A DNA stretch of 64,000 nt from Streptomyces albogriseolus (GTDB taxonomy: Bacteria > Actinomycetota > Actinomycetes > Streptomycetales > Streptomycetaceae): contig BMVA01000010.1 in NCBI GenBank assembly GCA_014650475.1, positions 227,488 to 291,487 of the forward strand. Reading direction: 5' to 3'. Both the position numbers and the translations under genes were made by a program. Shown here piece after piece: positions 17,442 through 25,964 of the stretch. The notes under the pieces are model-generated. The model saw only the letters and a list, made by a program, of their open reading frames with translations, did no database searches and was not told the DNA's origin. The first letter of the stretch is position 1. Every line of letters starts with the position of its first letter.

Positions 17442-18322
17442 GCAGGGTCAGTCTCGAAGGAAAGGTCGCCGTCGTCACCGGCGCGGCACGCGGGGTCGGG
17501 GAGCTGCTCGCCCGCAAACTCTCCGCGCGCGGAGTGAAGGTGGCGCTGGTCGGTCTCGAACCGGACGCGCTGAAGGACGTCTCCGCGCGGCTGCACGGCG
17601 ACAGCGACCACTGGTACGCGGACGTCACCGACCACGAGGCGATGGCCCGGGTCGCCGCGGAGGTGCGGGAGCGGTTCGGCCGGGTGGACATCGTGGTCGC
17701 CAACGCCGGTGTGGCGACGGGCGGCCCGTTCACCGAGTCCGACCCGGAGGCCTGGCGGCGGGTGATCGAGGTCAACCTCATCGGATCGGCCGTTACCGCG
17801 CGGGCGTTCCTGCCGCTGCTCACCGAGAGCCGCGGCTACCTGCTCCAGATAGCGTCGCTCGCCGCGATCACCCCCGCGCCGATGATGACGGCGTACTGCG
17901 CCTCCAAGTCCGGTGTGGAGGCGTACGCGCACGCGCTGCGCGCCGAAGTCGGCCACCAGGGCGTGAAGGTGGGCGTCGGCTACCTGTCGTGGACCGACAC
18001 CGACATGGTGCGCGGCGCCGACCAGGACGACGTCATGCGGGAGTTGAGGCAGCGGCTGCCCTGGCCGGCCAACAGGACCTACCCGCTCGGACCCGCCGTG
18101 GACCGCCTCGTCGCCGGCATCGAGCGGCGCTCCGCGCACGTCTACGGGCAGGCGTGGCTGCGCGGCATGCAGGGCATCCGCGGCTACCTCCCCGCCCTCA
18201 TCGGCACCGTGGGGCAACGGGAGATGAAGCGGTTCGCGGGCCGGCTCGACGGGCTGCGCATCGGGCTGGTCGGAGCGGGCGGCACCGCCGACGAACAGCA
18301 TCGCGCTACGGTGCGTGACTGA
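17438..18322 (+). CDS. short-chain dehydrogenase/reductase
   Basis: A 294-residue SDR with the cofactor motif TGAARGVG at residues 15-22, the NAG motif in VANAGVATG and the catalytic Ser...Tyr-x-x-x-Lys triad in ASLAAITPAPMMTAYCASK. The long C-terminus (about 100 residues after the YxxxK) is typical of SDRs annotated next to flavin monooxygenases. The ATG overlaps the hydrolase stop (ATGA), making it the third gene of a coupled operon. It probably interconverts an alcohol and ketone on the same substrate series as the monooxygenase; this is an inference from context. Confidence 0.88.
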   Translation: MSRVSLEGKVAVVTGAARGVGELLARKLSARGVKVALVGLEPDALKDVSARLHGDSDHWYADVTDHEAMARVAAEVRERFGRVDIVVANAGVATGGPFTESDPEAWRRVIEVNLIGSAVTARAFLPLLTESRGYLLQIASLAAITPAPMMTAYCASKSGVEAYAHALRAEVGHQGVKVGVGYLSWTDTDMVRGADQDDVMRELRQRLPWPANRTYPLGPAVDRLVAGIERRSAHVYGQAWLRGMQGIRGYLPALIGTVGQREMKRFAGRLDGLRIGLVGAGGTADEQHRATVRD

Positions 18323-18398
18323 TCGACATGCGCAGGGTGACCGTCCGTGTGAATCTGATGGGGCAAGTTCCCCCACCCCACAACGGGAGTGAACCCAC

Positions 18399-18575
18399 AT
18401 GGGTATGAAGGACCAGATGCAGGAGAAGGCCGGCCAGTTCCAGCAGCAGGCCAAGCAGCGCGCCCAGCAGGGCAAGGAGCAGCTGCAGAACCGCGGCCGC
18501 CGCCGGGACGACGAGACGGACCCGCAGCGTCGCCGTGAGTCCGAGGAGCGCTTCGACCAGGACCACGAGGTCTGA
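18399..18575 (+). CDS. small hydrophilic Gln/Arg-rich protein
   Basis: A 58-residue, highly charged protein beginning MGMKDQMQEKAGQFQQQ and ending RFDQDHEV. There is no hydrophobic segment, and composition is dominated by Gln, Arg, Glu and Lys, so it should be helical or disordered. A GGGAG lies 8-9 nt before the ATG at 18399, and a strong terminator follows the stop, so it is probably a real monocistronic or end-of-operon gene. Its pattern resembles small stress-related CsbD-like or 'small hydrophilic' Streptomyces proteins, but no domain can be assigned. Confidence 0.65.
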   Translation: MGMKDQMQEKAGQFQQQAKQRAQQGKEQLQNRGRRRDDETDPQRRRESEERFDQDHEV

Positions 18576-18608
18576 CGTCGAACCACCCGGGCAGTGACGT
18601 GCCGTAGG

Positions 18609-18640
18609 AAGGGGTGCCCCTGGCGAAGGGGGCACCCCTT
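18609..18640. terminator. bidirectional hairpin terminator
   Basis: Perfect 12-bp stem (18609-18620 with 18629-18640) and an 8-nt loop. It begins with A's and ends with T's, between convergent genes. Confidence 0.75.
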
Positions 18641-18650
18641 TCTCACGTCC

Positions 18651-21600
18651 TCAGCGGCTCCGCGGCGGCAGCGTGGGACGCGACCGGTCGGGCACGTCGG
18701 CGTATCCCGGGGGCGAGGCGGGCGGTTCGGCCTCCAGCAGGTCCAGGGCGAGCCGCACGGCGTCGTCCAGGACCGCGTGCCGGCCCTCGGCCCAGTCCAG
18801 CGGGGTGCGCAGCGCCTCCAGGTCGGGGTCGACGCCCCGGTTCTCCACGGACCAGCCGTACGCGTCGAACCAGGCCGCGTTCATCGGCACCGTGATCACC
18901 GTGCCGTCCCCGAGCCGGTGCCGGCCGGTCATGCCGACCACCCCGCCCCAGGTGCGCTGCCCCACCACCGGGCCGAGCTCGAGCAGTTTGAACGCGGCGG
19001 TGATCATGTCGCCGTCGGAGCTGGTCGCCTCGTCGGCCAGCGCCACCACGGGCCCGCGCGGCGCGTTGGAGGCGTACGACACGGGCTGGGCGTCGCGGGT
19101 GAGGTCCCAGCCGATGATGGTGCGGGTCAGCTTCTCCACCACGAGTTCGCTGATGTGCCCGCCCGCGTTGCCGCGCACGTCCACGATGAGCGCGGGCCGG
19201 GACATCTCCATCCGCACGTCCCGGTTGAACTGCGCCCAGCCGGAGCCGCCCATGTCGGGGATGTGCAGATACCCGCAGCGGCCTCCGCTCAACTCCCGCA
19301 CGACGGCACGGCGTTTGGCCACCCAGTCCTGGTAGCGCAGGGGCGTCTCGTCGATCAGCGGGACGACCGCGACCCGCCGGGGCGGGCCCTCGCCGTCCGG
19401 CATGAAGGTCAGCTCGACCGTGGTGCCGCCGGCCGCCGCGAGCAGCGGGTACGGTCCGGCGACGGGGTCCACCGGGCGGCCGTCGACATGGGTGAGGACC
19501 GCGCCCTCCCGGATGCCCGCGCCGGCCAGCGGGGAGCGGGCGCGGGAGTCGGAGGAGTCGCCGGGAAGGATCCGCTTCACCGTCCAGCCCGTCTCCCGGT
19601 GCACCAGGTTGGCGCCGAGCAGGCCCTGGCGGCGCTGGTAGTGCGGGGGCCCCTCGTTGCGGCGGGCGGCGGTGACGTAGGCGTGCGAGGTGCCCAGTTC
19701 GCCGAGGACCTCGCGCAGCAGGTCGGCGAACTCGTCGGGGGAGGCGACCCGTTCGACCAGCGGGCGGTACTGCTCCAGCACGCCGTCCCAGTCGATGCCG
19801 CACATGTCCGGCTCCCAGAAGTAGGCGCGGATCAGCCGCCCGGCCTCCGCGTACGCCTGGCGCCACTCGGCCGCCGGGTCCGCCTCGTGCTTGATGCGGC
19901 GCAGGTCGATCCACACCGTGGAGTCGCCGGCGCCCGGCTCGGTGGCGGGCGCCGCGCGCAGCTCGCCCTCGTCGACCACCACCAGCCGGGCGCCGTCGCC
20001 GCTGACCGCGAAGAAGTCGAGGTGGGTGACGAGTTCGGACTTCTTGGCCTTGGGGACGTCGAAGTGCTCCAGGGTGGGCCGGCCGGTGGTGTCGTCGGGG
20101 TTGGCGAACGTCTCGCCGAGCGCGCCCGAGATCGGCCAGCGCAGCCACACAAGACCGCAGCCCGCGACCGGGTACAGGCCCGAGTACTTGGAGGCGGCCA
20201 CCGGGAAGGGCGTCACCCTGCTCTCCAGGCCCTCCGCCTCCACGGTCACCGTGCCGCCCTCCTCGCCCTCCTCGTCCAGCGGGTCGAGACCTCCGGCGGC
20301 GGGCCGCCCCTCCGGGTTGAGCGCGAACGGCGAGGGCGTCGCCGACGACAGCGGCACCAGGTACGGGCGGCAGCCCAGCGGGAAGGACAGGTCGCCGGTG
20401 TGCACGTCGTACACCGGGTCGAAGCCGCGCCAGGACAGGAACGCCAGATAGCGGCCGTCCCGGGTGAAGACCGGGTTCTCGTCCTCGAAGCGACCGCTTG
20501 TGACGTCCAGGACCAGCCGGTCCTTGATCCGGGCGAGTTTGATCTGCCGCAGCGACCGCCCGATCACCGGATGGGACCAGGCCAGCCAGGCGCCGTCGGG
20601 GGAGAAGGCGAGGTCGCGCACCGGGCCGTTGCCGGAGTGGATCAGCTCGGCGACCTCCTCCGCCGTCCCGTCCGTCGCCTCGTCGGTGTCCACCAGGAGC
20701 AGCCGCCCGTCGTGGGCGGCGACCGCGAGACGCTGCCCCTCGGGGTCGGCGACCATCTCCAGCACCCGGCCCAGCTTCCCGGCGGCCAGCCTCCGGTGGG
20801 CGCGGGGTCCGGTCGCCCGGGGCAGCGAGGCGATCTCCACGGCGTCCTCGCCCTCGGCGTCCGTGACGTACGCGACCTGGCCGCCCGCGCCGAGCATCTC
20901 CGGCAGCCGCACCCGTACGCCCGGGGTGTCGGTCAGGGTGCGGGCGGGACCGTCGCGGTGGGTGAGCCAGTACAGGCTGCCGCGTACCACGACCGCGCTG
21001 GCCCGGCCGGTCTCGTCGACGGACAGGCCGTCCAGGTGCTGAGCGGCGGGCACCTGGTACGGGCGCCGGCCGGAGCGCGGACCGCTCAGCCGCACGTCGA
21101 GCCTGCGCGGTTCCGCGTCGGGCGCCAGGTCGTCCACGATCCAGAGGTCGCCCGCGCACTGGTAGACGACGCGGGCGCCGTCGGTGGAGGCGTGACGGGC
21201 GTAGAAGGCGTCGTGGTCGGTGTGGCGGCGCAGGTCGGTGCCGTCGTGGGCGCAGGAGTAGAGGTTGCCGATGCCTTCGTGGTCGGAGAGGAAGGCGATC
21301 CGGCCGCCGACGAACATCGGCGCGTGCAGATGCCCGTCGAGCCCCTTCAGCAGACGGTGCCCGTGCAGCCACAGCCGGCCGGTGGCGCCGCCCCGGTAGC
21401 GCTTCCAGGACGCCGGTTCGTGCGGCGGGGTGCCGGTGAGCAGCAGTGACTTGCGCTCGTCCGCCAGGTCGGCGACCTGGATGTCGGAGACCGGGCCCCA
21501 GGGGAGCTTGCGCCCGGGGCTGCCGTCGAGGCCGAGTTTGTACGCCCAGGTGAAGTGGGAGAAGGGCTCGCCGTGCGAGGTGACGGCGAGGATCGCGGCG

Positions 21601-21911
21601 TGCCCCTGCTCGTCGGGCGGGGACCAGCCGCAGACCCGGGTGTCGGAGCTGCCCCAGTACGTCAGCCGCCGTCCGGGGCCGCCGTCCACCGGCGCCAGAT
21701 GCACCTCGGGGTCCAGGCTGCGCCAGCTCGTGTACGCGATGTGCCGGCCGTCGGGGGAGAGGCGGGGGTGGCCGAGCTTGGTGCGGTCGGCGGTGAGCCG
21801 CCAGGCGCGGCCCGGTCCGTCCAGCGGGGCGAGCCAGAGGTCGTCCTCCGCCACGAAGCACAGCAGGTCGTCCTGGAGGTGCGGCAGCCGCAGATACGTC
21901 ACCCTCCCCAT
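18651..21911 (-). CDS. tricorn protease homologue
   Basis: A 1086-residue cytoplasmic serine protease of the tricorn (S41) family, which forms large assemblies that trim peptides released by the proteasome. The first ~650 residues form repeated beta-propeller blades (LSPDGRHIAYTSW, FSPDGAWLAWS, FTRDGRYLAFLS), followed by the helical core, a PDZ domain and the S41 domain. With the ATG at 21911 the catalytic residues fall at Ser742-His743 (GTSHAY), Ser965 (ATSSDGD) and Glu1023 (VENRGVDPD), nearly the numbering of the Thermoplasma enzyme (745/746, 965, 1023). This supports both the function and the start. A longer frame extends upstream to 22127 but crosses the operator region. It is divergent from tetR. 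Confidence 0.93.
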   Translation of the reverse strand: MGRVTYLRLPHLQDDLLCFVAEDDLWLAPLDGPGRAWRLTADRTKLGHPRLSPDGRHIAYTSWRSLDPEVHLAPVDGGPGRRLTYWGSSDTRVCGWSPPDEQGHAAILAVTSHGEPFSHFTWAYKLGLDGSPGRKLPWGPVSDIQVADLADERKSLLLTGTPPHEPASWKRYRGGATGRLWLHGHRLLKGLDGHLHAPMFVGGRIAFLSDHEGIGNLYSCAHDGTDLRRHTDHDAFYARHASTDGARVVYQCAGDLWIVDDLAPDAEPRRLDVRLSGPRSGRRPYQVPAAQHLDGLSVDETGRASAVVVRGSLYWLTHRDGPARTLTDTPGVRVRLPEMLGAGGQVAYVTDAEGEDAVEIASLPRATGPRAHRRLAAGKLGRVLEMVADPEGQRLAVAAHDGRLLLVDTDEATDGTAEEVAELIHSGNGPVRDLAFSPDGAWLAWSHPVIGRSLRQIKLARIKDRLVLDVTSGRFEDENPVFTRDGRYLAFLSWRGFDPVYDVHTGDLSFPLGCRPYLVPLSSATPSPFALNPEGRPAAGGLDPLDEEGEEGGTVTVEAEGLESRVTPFPVAASKYSGLYPVAGCGLVWLRWPISGALGETFANPDDTTGRPTLEHFDVPKAKKSELVTHLDFFAVSGDGARLVVVDEGELRAAPATEPGAGDSTVWIDLRRIKHEADPAAEWRQAYAEAGRLIRAYFWEPDMCGIDWDGVLEQYRPLVERVASPDEFADLLREVLGELGTSHAYVTAARRNEGPPHYQRRQGLLGANLVHRETGWTVKRILPGDSSDSRARSPLAGAGIREGAVLTHVDGRPVDPVAGPYPLLAAAGGTTVELTFMPDGEGPPRRVAVVPLIDETPLRYQDWVAKRRAVVRELSGGRCGYLHIPDMGGSGWAQFNRDVRMEMSRPALIVDVRGNAGGHISELVVEKLTRTIIGWDLTRDAQPVSYASNAPRGPVVALADEATSSDGDMITAAFKLLELGPVVGQRTWGGVVGMTGRHRLGDGTVITVPMNAAWFDAYGWSVENRGVDPDLEALRTPLDWAEGRHAVLDDAVRLALDLLEAEPPASPPGYADVPDRSRPTLPPRSR

Positions 21912-21988
21912 GCTTTTCCGGGGGGCGGACCGCAGCAACTCGTGCCCGTCGCTTACACGGAACTGACAACCGTGACGCAGAACACGAA

Positions 21989-22052
21989 CGAAACCGTTTC
22001 GTTTCGTTAGCGGGCGGGGTACCTTCTTCTTGTACGAAACCGTGTCGTTTCT
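21989..22052. promoter_or_regulatory. duplicated TetR-type operator
   Basis: Two near-identical boxes, CGAAACCGTTTCGTTTCG (21989-22006) and CGAAACCGTGTCGTTTCT (22035-22052), 46 bp apart. Each contains GAAAC-N6-GTTTC. They lie between tricorn and tetR, where they could control both directions. Confidence 0.7.
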
Positions 22053-22089
22053 TTGACGCGGTGGGACCCGGAGCGGAAAGGTGGTCGGT

Positions 22090-22692
22090 ATGAGTGACAT
22101 CGCGACGTCACGTCGCAGCCGCATCACCCCCGAGCGCGAGGCCGAGCTGTACCGGGCCGTGCTCGACCTGCTCCGTGAGGTCGGTTACGACGCCCTCACC
22201 ATGGACGCCGTGGCCGCCCGCACCCGGTCCAGCAAGGCCACGCTCTACCGCCAGTGGGGCGGCAAGGCCGAGCTGGTGGTCCGGGCGATGCACAGCCAGA
22301 AGCCGGGCGGCCTCGCCGACGTGGACACCGGGTCCCTGCGGGGCGACCTGCACACCATCATCGGCCGCGAGGACGACTGCGTCATGGCGGAGAACGTCGC
22401 CCTGATGCGGGCCCTCGCCATGGCGGTGCACCAGAACGACGACCTCCGCCAGGCGCTCCGCGAGCTGCTGGTGGAGCCGGAGGTCGAGGAGTTCCGCCGG
22501 ATCGTCGACCGCGCGATCCGACGGGGCGAGGTCCGCGCGGACAACCCGGCGCTGGACTACATCGTGCACATGCTCGTCGGGGCGTTCGCCACACGGATGC
22601 TGATCGACGAGCGGCCGCCCACGCAGGCGTTCCTCACGTCGTACATCGACGCCGTGGTGCTCCCCGCCCTCGGAGTCGCCCCACCCCACTGA
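22090..22692 (+). CDS. TetR-family transcriptional regulator
   Basis: A 200-residue repressor. The N-terminal helix-turn-helix covers residues about 25-60 (YDALTMDAVAARTRSSKATLYRQWGGK region), with the canonical KATLYRQW recognition motif, followed by a TetR_C helical ligand domain. The ATG at 22090 is preferred to the GTG at 22081 because AAAGG sits 8 nt before it. Two copies of a GAAAC-N6-GTTTC operator lie directly upstream, suggesting autoregulation. The next gene, an MMPL exporter, begins 141 bp downstream and is the probable main target, as in many TetR-transporter pairs. Confidence 0.9.
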   Translation: MSDIATSRRSRITPEREAELYRAVLDLLREVGYDALTMDAVAARTRSSKATLYRQWGGKAELVVRAMHSQKPGGLADVDTGSLRGDLHTIIGREDDCVMAENVALMRALAMAVHQNDDLRQALRELLVEPEVEEFRRIVDRAIRRGEVRADNPALDYIVHMLVGAFATRMLIDERPPTQAFLTSYIDAVVLPALGVAPPH

Positions 22693-22833
22693 CCCCCCAG
22701 TCAGCCCCGGAGTCAGCCGCTCCCTGACGTCACCTCCCCCATGGCCCCGAAAGGCATGGGGGGCAGCTCCAGCGTCGTCGGGCTGATCCCGCCTGCCCTG
22801 AAACATCCACGACCTGACCGGGAGTACGCCCTC

Positions 22834-25053
22834 GTGGCCACGTTCCTCTACCGACTCGGCCGGTTCTCCTTCCGGAAACGGCACGTCGTCGCCCTCTTCT
22901 GGGTGGCGCTGCTGGCGCTCGCGGGCGCCGGAGCGGCCGGCGCGCCCGCCGCCGGCAACTCCTCCTTCTCCATCCCCGGCACCGAGGCCCAGAAGGCCTT
23001 CGACCTGCTGGACGAACGGTTCCCCGGCGCCAGCGCCGACGGAGCCACCGCCCGCGTCGTCTTCAAGGCGCCCGACGGCCAGAAGATGACCGACCCCGGC
23101 AACAAGGCGGCGGTCCAGGAGACCGTCGACGAGCTGTCCGGGGGCGCCGAGGTCACCCAGGTCACCGACCCGTACCAGGGCGGCGGCGTCAGCCAGGACG
23201 GCTCGGTCGCCTACGCCTCGGTGACCTACGAGGTCCCCGGCATGGAGCTGGAGGAGTCGTCCCGCGAGGCCCTGAAGGCCGCCGCCGAGGACGCCCGCGA
23301 CTCCGGGCTGACCGTCGAGATCGGCGGTGACGCCCTCCAGGCCGTCCCGGAGACCGGCTCCGCGGAGATCATCGGCATCGGCGTCGCCGCGGTCGTCCTG
23401 GTCATCACCCTCGGCTCGCTGCTCGCCGCCGGACTGCCGCTGCTCACCGCGATCGTCGGCGTCGGCATCGGCGTCGCCACCATCACCGCGCTGGCGAGCA
23501 CGCTCGACCTGGGCTCCACCACCTCCATCCTGGCCTCGATGATCGGTCTCGCGGTCGGCATCGACTACGCCCTGTTCGTGGTCTCCCGCTACCGCGCCGA
23601 ACTGGCCGAGGGGCGTGAGCGCGAGGAGGCGGCCGGACGGGCCGTGGGCACCGCGGGATCCGCCGTGGTCTTCGCCGGCCTGACCGTCGTCATCGCCCTG
23701 GTGGGCCTGTCCGTCGTCAACATCCCGATGCTGACGAAGATGGGCATCGCCGCCGCCGGCACGGTCGCCGTCGCGGTCCTCATCGCCCTCACCCTCATCC
23801 CCGCCCTGCTCGGCTACGCGGGCCGCCGCGTCCGCCCCGCGGGCGAGAAGAGCAAGCTGCTCGGCGGCGGACGCGCCAAGAACGACAAGGCGGACCGGCC
23901 CAACATGGGCACCCGCTGGGCGAGCTTCGTCGTCCGCCGTCCGCTGGCCGTGCTGCTCCTCGGCGTGGTCGGCCTGGGCGCCGCCGCGGTCCCGGCCGGC
24001 TCCCTGGAGCTGGGCCTGCCCGACGACGGCTCCCAGCCGACGTCCACCACCCAGCGCCGCGCCTACGACCTGCTCTCCGAGGGCTTCGGCCCCGGCTTCA
24101 ACGGCCCGCTGGTGGTCGTGGTCGACGCCGAGGGCAGCGACGACCCGGAGGCCGTCTTCCAGCAGGCCGGCGACGAGATCAAGGCCCTGGACAACGTCGT
24201 GAACGTCGCCCCGGCGGCGCCCAACAAGGCCGGCGACACCGCGACGATCGCCGTCATCCCGGACGCCAAGCCGTCGTCGGCCGCTACCGAGGACCTGGTG
24301 CACGACATCCGGGCCGTGGGCGCCGACATCAAGGACGGCACCGGCGCCGACGTCCTCGTCACCGGCGCCACGGCGATGAACATCGACGTCTCGCAGAAGC
24401 TGAACGACGCGCTGGTGCCGTACCTGGTGCTGGTGGTCGGGCTCGCGTTCCTGCTGCTGATCGTGGTGTTCCGCTCGATCCTGGTCCCGCTGAAGGCGGC
24501 CCTCGGCTTCCTGCTCTCCGTGCTGGCGGCCCTCGGCGCGGTCGTCGCGGTCTACCAGTGGGGCTGGCTGTCCGGCCTGATGGGCGTCGAGGAGACCGGC
24601 CCGATCATGTCGATGATGCCGATCTTCATGGTCGGCGTGGTCTTCGGACTGGCCATGGACTACGAGGTCTTCCTCGTCACCCGCATCCGCGAGGCCCACG
24701 TCCACGGCGAGAAGCCGGCGCAGGCCGTGGTCACCGGATTCCGGTACAGCGCGCGGGTGGTGACCGCCGCGGCGATCATCATGATCGCGGTGTTCTCCGG
24801 GTTCATCGGGTCCAGCGACTCCATGGTCAAGATGATCGGCTTCGGCCTCGCGATCGCCGTCCTCTTCGACGCGTTCGTGGTCCGCATGGCCATCGTCCCG
24901 GCCGTCCTGGCGCTGCTCGGCGCCAAGGCCTGGTGGCTGCCGAAGTGGCTGGACCGGGCGCTGCCCAACGTGGACGTCGAGGGCGAGAGCCTCGCCGTGC
25001 ACGACCGCGCGGCGGACAAGGACGACGAGGACAAGGAACTCGTCCGGGCCTGA
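22834..25053 (+). CDS. MMPL/RND-family membrane transporter
   Basis: A 739-residue exporter with two homologous halves. Each half has one N-terminal TM helix, an extracytoplasmic domain and a block of five or six TM helices. The conserved Asp-Tyr proton-relay motifs are VGIDYALFVVSRYR in the first half and LAMDYEVFLVTRIRE in the second. MMPL proteins move lipids or hydrophobic compounds using the proton gradient. The GTG at 22834 is chosen because GGAG lies 9 nt upstream and the conserved N-terminus FLYRLGRFSFRKRH follows; the longer frame from 22741 starts inside a hairpin (22736-22762). It is likely controlled by the upstream TetR. Confidence 0.92.
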   Translation: MATFLYRLGRFSFRKRHVVALFWVALLALAGAGAAGAPAAGNSSFSIPGTEAQKAFDLLDERFPGASADGATARVVFKAPDGQKMTDPGNKAAVQETVDELSGGAEVTQVTDPYQGGGVSQDGSVAYASVTYEVPGMELEESSREALKAAAEDARDSGLTVEIGGDALQAVPETGSAEIIGIGVAAVVLVITLGSLLAAGLPLLTAIVGVGIGVATITALASTLDLGSTTSILASMIGLAVGIDYALFVVSRYRAELAEGREREEAAGRAVGTAGSAVVFAGLTVVIALVGLSVVNIPMLTKMGIAAAGTVAVAVLIALTLIPALLGYAGRRVRPAGEKSKLLGGGRAKNDKADRPNMGTRWASFVVRRPLAVLLLGVVGLGAAAVPAGSLELGLPDDGSQPTSTTQRRAYDLLSEGFGPGFNGPLVVVVDAEGSDDPEAVFQQAGDEIKALDNVVNVAPAAPNKAGDTATIAVIPDAKPSSAATEDLVHDIRAVGADIKDGTGADVLVTGATAMNIDVSQKLNDALVPYLVLVVGLAFLLLIVVFRSILVPLKAALGFLLSVLAALGAVVAVYQWGWLSGLMGVEETGPIMSMMPIFMVGVVFGLAMDYEVFLVTRIREAHVHGEKPAQAVVTGFRYSARVVTAAAIIMIAVFSGFIGSSDSMVKMIGFGLAIAVLFDAFVVRMAIVPAVLALLGAKAWWLPKWLDRALPNVDVEGESLAVHDRAADKDDEDKELVRA

Positions 25054-25183
25054 CCGCCCGGACGGTCACGACCAGCCGGTGAGGGCTCCGTGGGGACGGG
25101 GCGCCCTCACCGGCTTCCCCGTGTGCGTCCGCCGCACGGAACGAGGTCGCGTGCGCCGGGTTCCGCCGGTTACGGTGCCGCGC

Positions 25184-25696
25184 ATGACCACCTCAGCCAC
25201 CGACACCGAGGGCTCCGCGGCCCACCCCCGTTTCGCCGAGGCCCTGCGGGAACGGGGCCTGGGGGACGTGGTCGGCCAGGTCCGCCGCTTCCCCGAGGCC
25301 ACCCGCACCGCCGCCGAGGCCGCCGCCGCGATCGGCTGCGAGCTCAGCCGGATCTGCAAGTCACTGATCTTCGCCGCCGACGGCGAGCCGGTCCTGGTCC
25401 TCATGGACGGCGCGTCCCGCGTCGACCTCGAGCGGGTCCGCGAGGAACTGGGCGCGGCGCGTGTCACCCGTGCGAAGGCCGACGTCGTGCGCGAGACCAC
25501 GGGGTACGCCATCGGCGGCGTACCCCCCTTCGGCCACCGCACCCGCACCCGCGTCCTCGCCGACCGCTCCCTCCTCGCCCACCCCGTGGTCTGGGCCGCG
25601 GCCGGCACCCCCTACACGGTCTTCCCGATGCCCCCGAAGGACCTGATCACCCACGCGGGCGCCACGCTGGCGGACGTCCGGGAACGCGAGGCGTGA
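25184..25696 (+). CDS. YbaK/EbsC-type aminoacyl-tRNA deacylase
   Basis: A 170-residue YbaK/ProX-fold protein. Such proteins hydrolyse mischarged aminoacyl-tRNA (for example Cys-tRNA-Pro). The family lysine in ICKSLIF near residue 65 and the segment GYAIGGVPPFGH near residue 107 are diagnostic. The ATG at 25184 has TACGGT 7 nt upstream, so the transcript is probably leaderless; the longer reading frame upstream is low-quality. It is followed by a 268-bp lower-GC gap containing GTGAC-N7-GTCAC at 25758-25774. Confidence 0.88.
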   Translation: MTTSATDTEGSAAHPRFAEALRERGLGDVVGQVRRFPEATRTAAEAAAAIGCELSRICKSLIFAADGEPVLVLMDGASRVDLERVREELGAARVTRAKADVVRETTGYAIGGVPPFGHRTRTRVLADRSLLAHPVVWAAAGTPYTVFPMPPKDLITHAGATLADVREREA

Positions 25697-25964
25697 CGCG
25701 TCTCCGTGCAGTCCTTGCTCCGCCACCGCCGTCAATCGCCCTGTCCGATGTCGAGCAGTGACATATAACGTCACCTGTCGCAAAACCTGAGCCAGCACAC
25801 GCAGGGGAGGTTCCTCCGGCGTCCGAGCGAACCTTACGGCAGGTCATCGATCCGACCTCGTTGTGCCGCCTGCGCCGCTGCGCCGTGGTTGGTTCCAGCG
25901 GGGGCCGTATCGATTGCTCAGCTGACCGATATGGTTGTCGCTGGACGTCGGACCGAGGGGGGCC

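Noticed and set aside
14989-18322. Monooxygenase-hydrolase-SDR operon as a biosynthetic gene cluster
   Set aside because: No core synthase (PKS, NRPS, terpene cyclase, RiPP) is nearby. The three genes fit catabolism or detoxification equally well.
21912-22127. Longer tricorn start at 22127
   Set aside because: It would translate through the duplicated operator and into tetR. The ATG at 21911 gives near-archaeal numbering of all catalytic residues.
22108-25002. A 964-aa minus-strand open frame
   Set aside because: Antisense to tetR and the MMPL gene; the His/Asp/Gly-rich repetitive composition is an antisense artefact.
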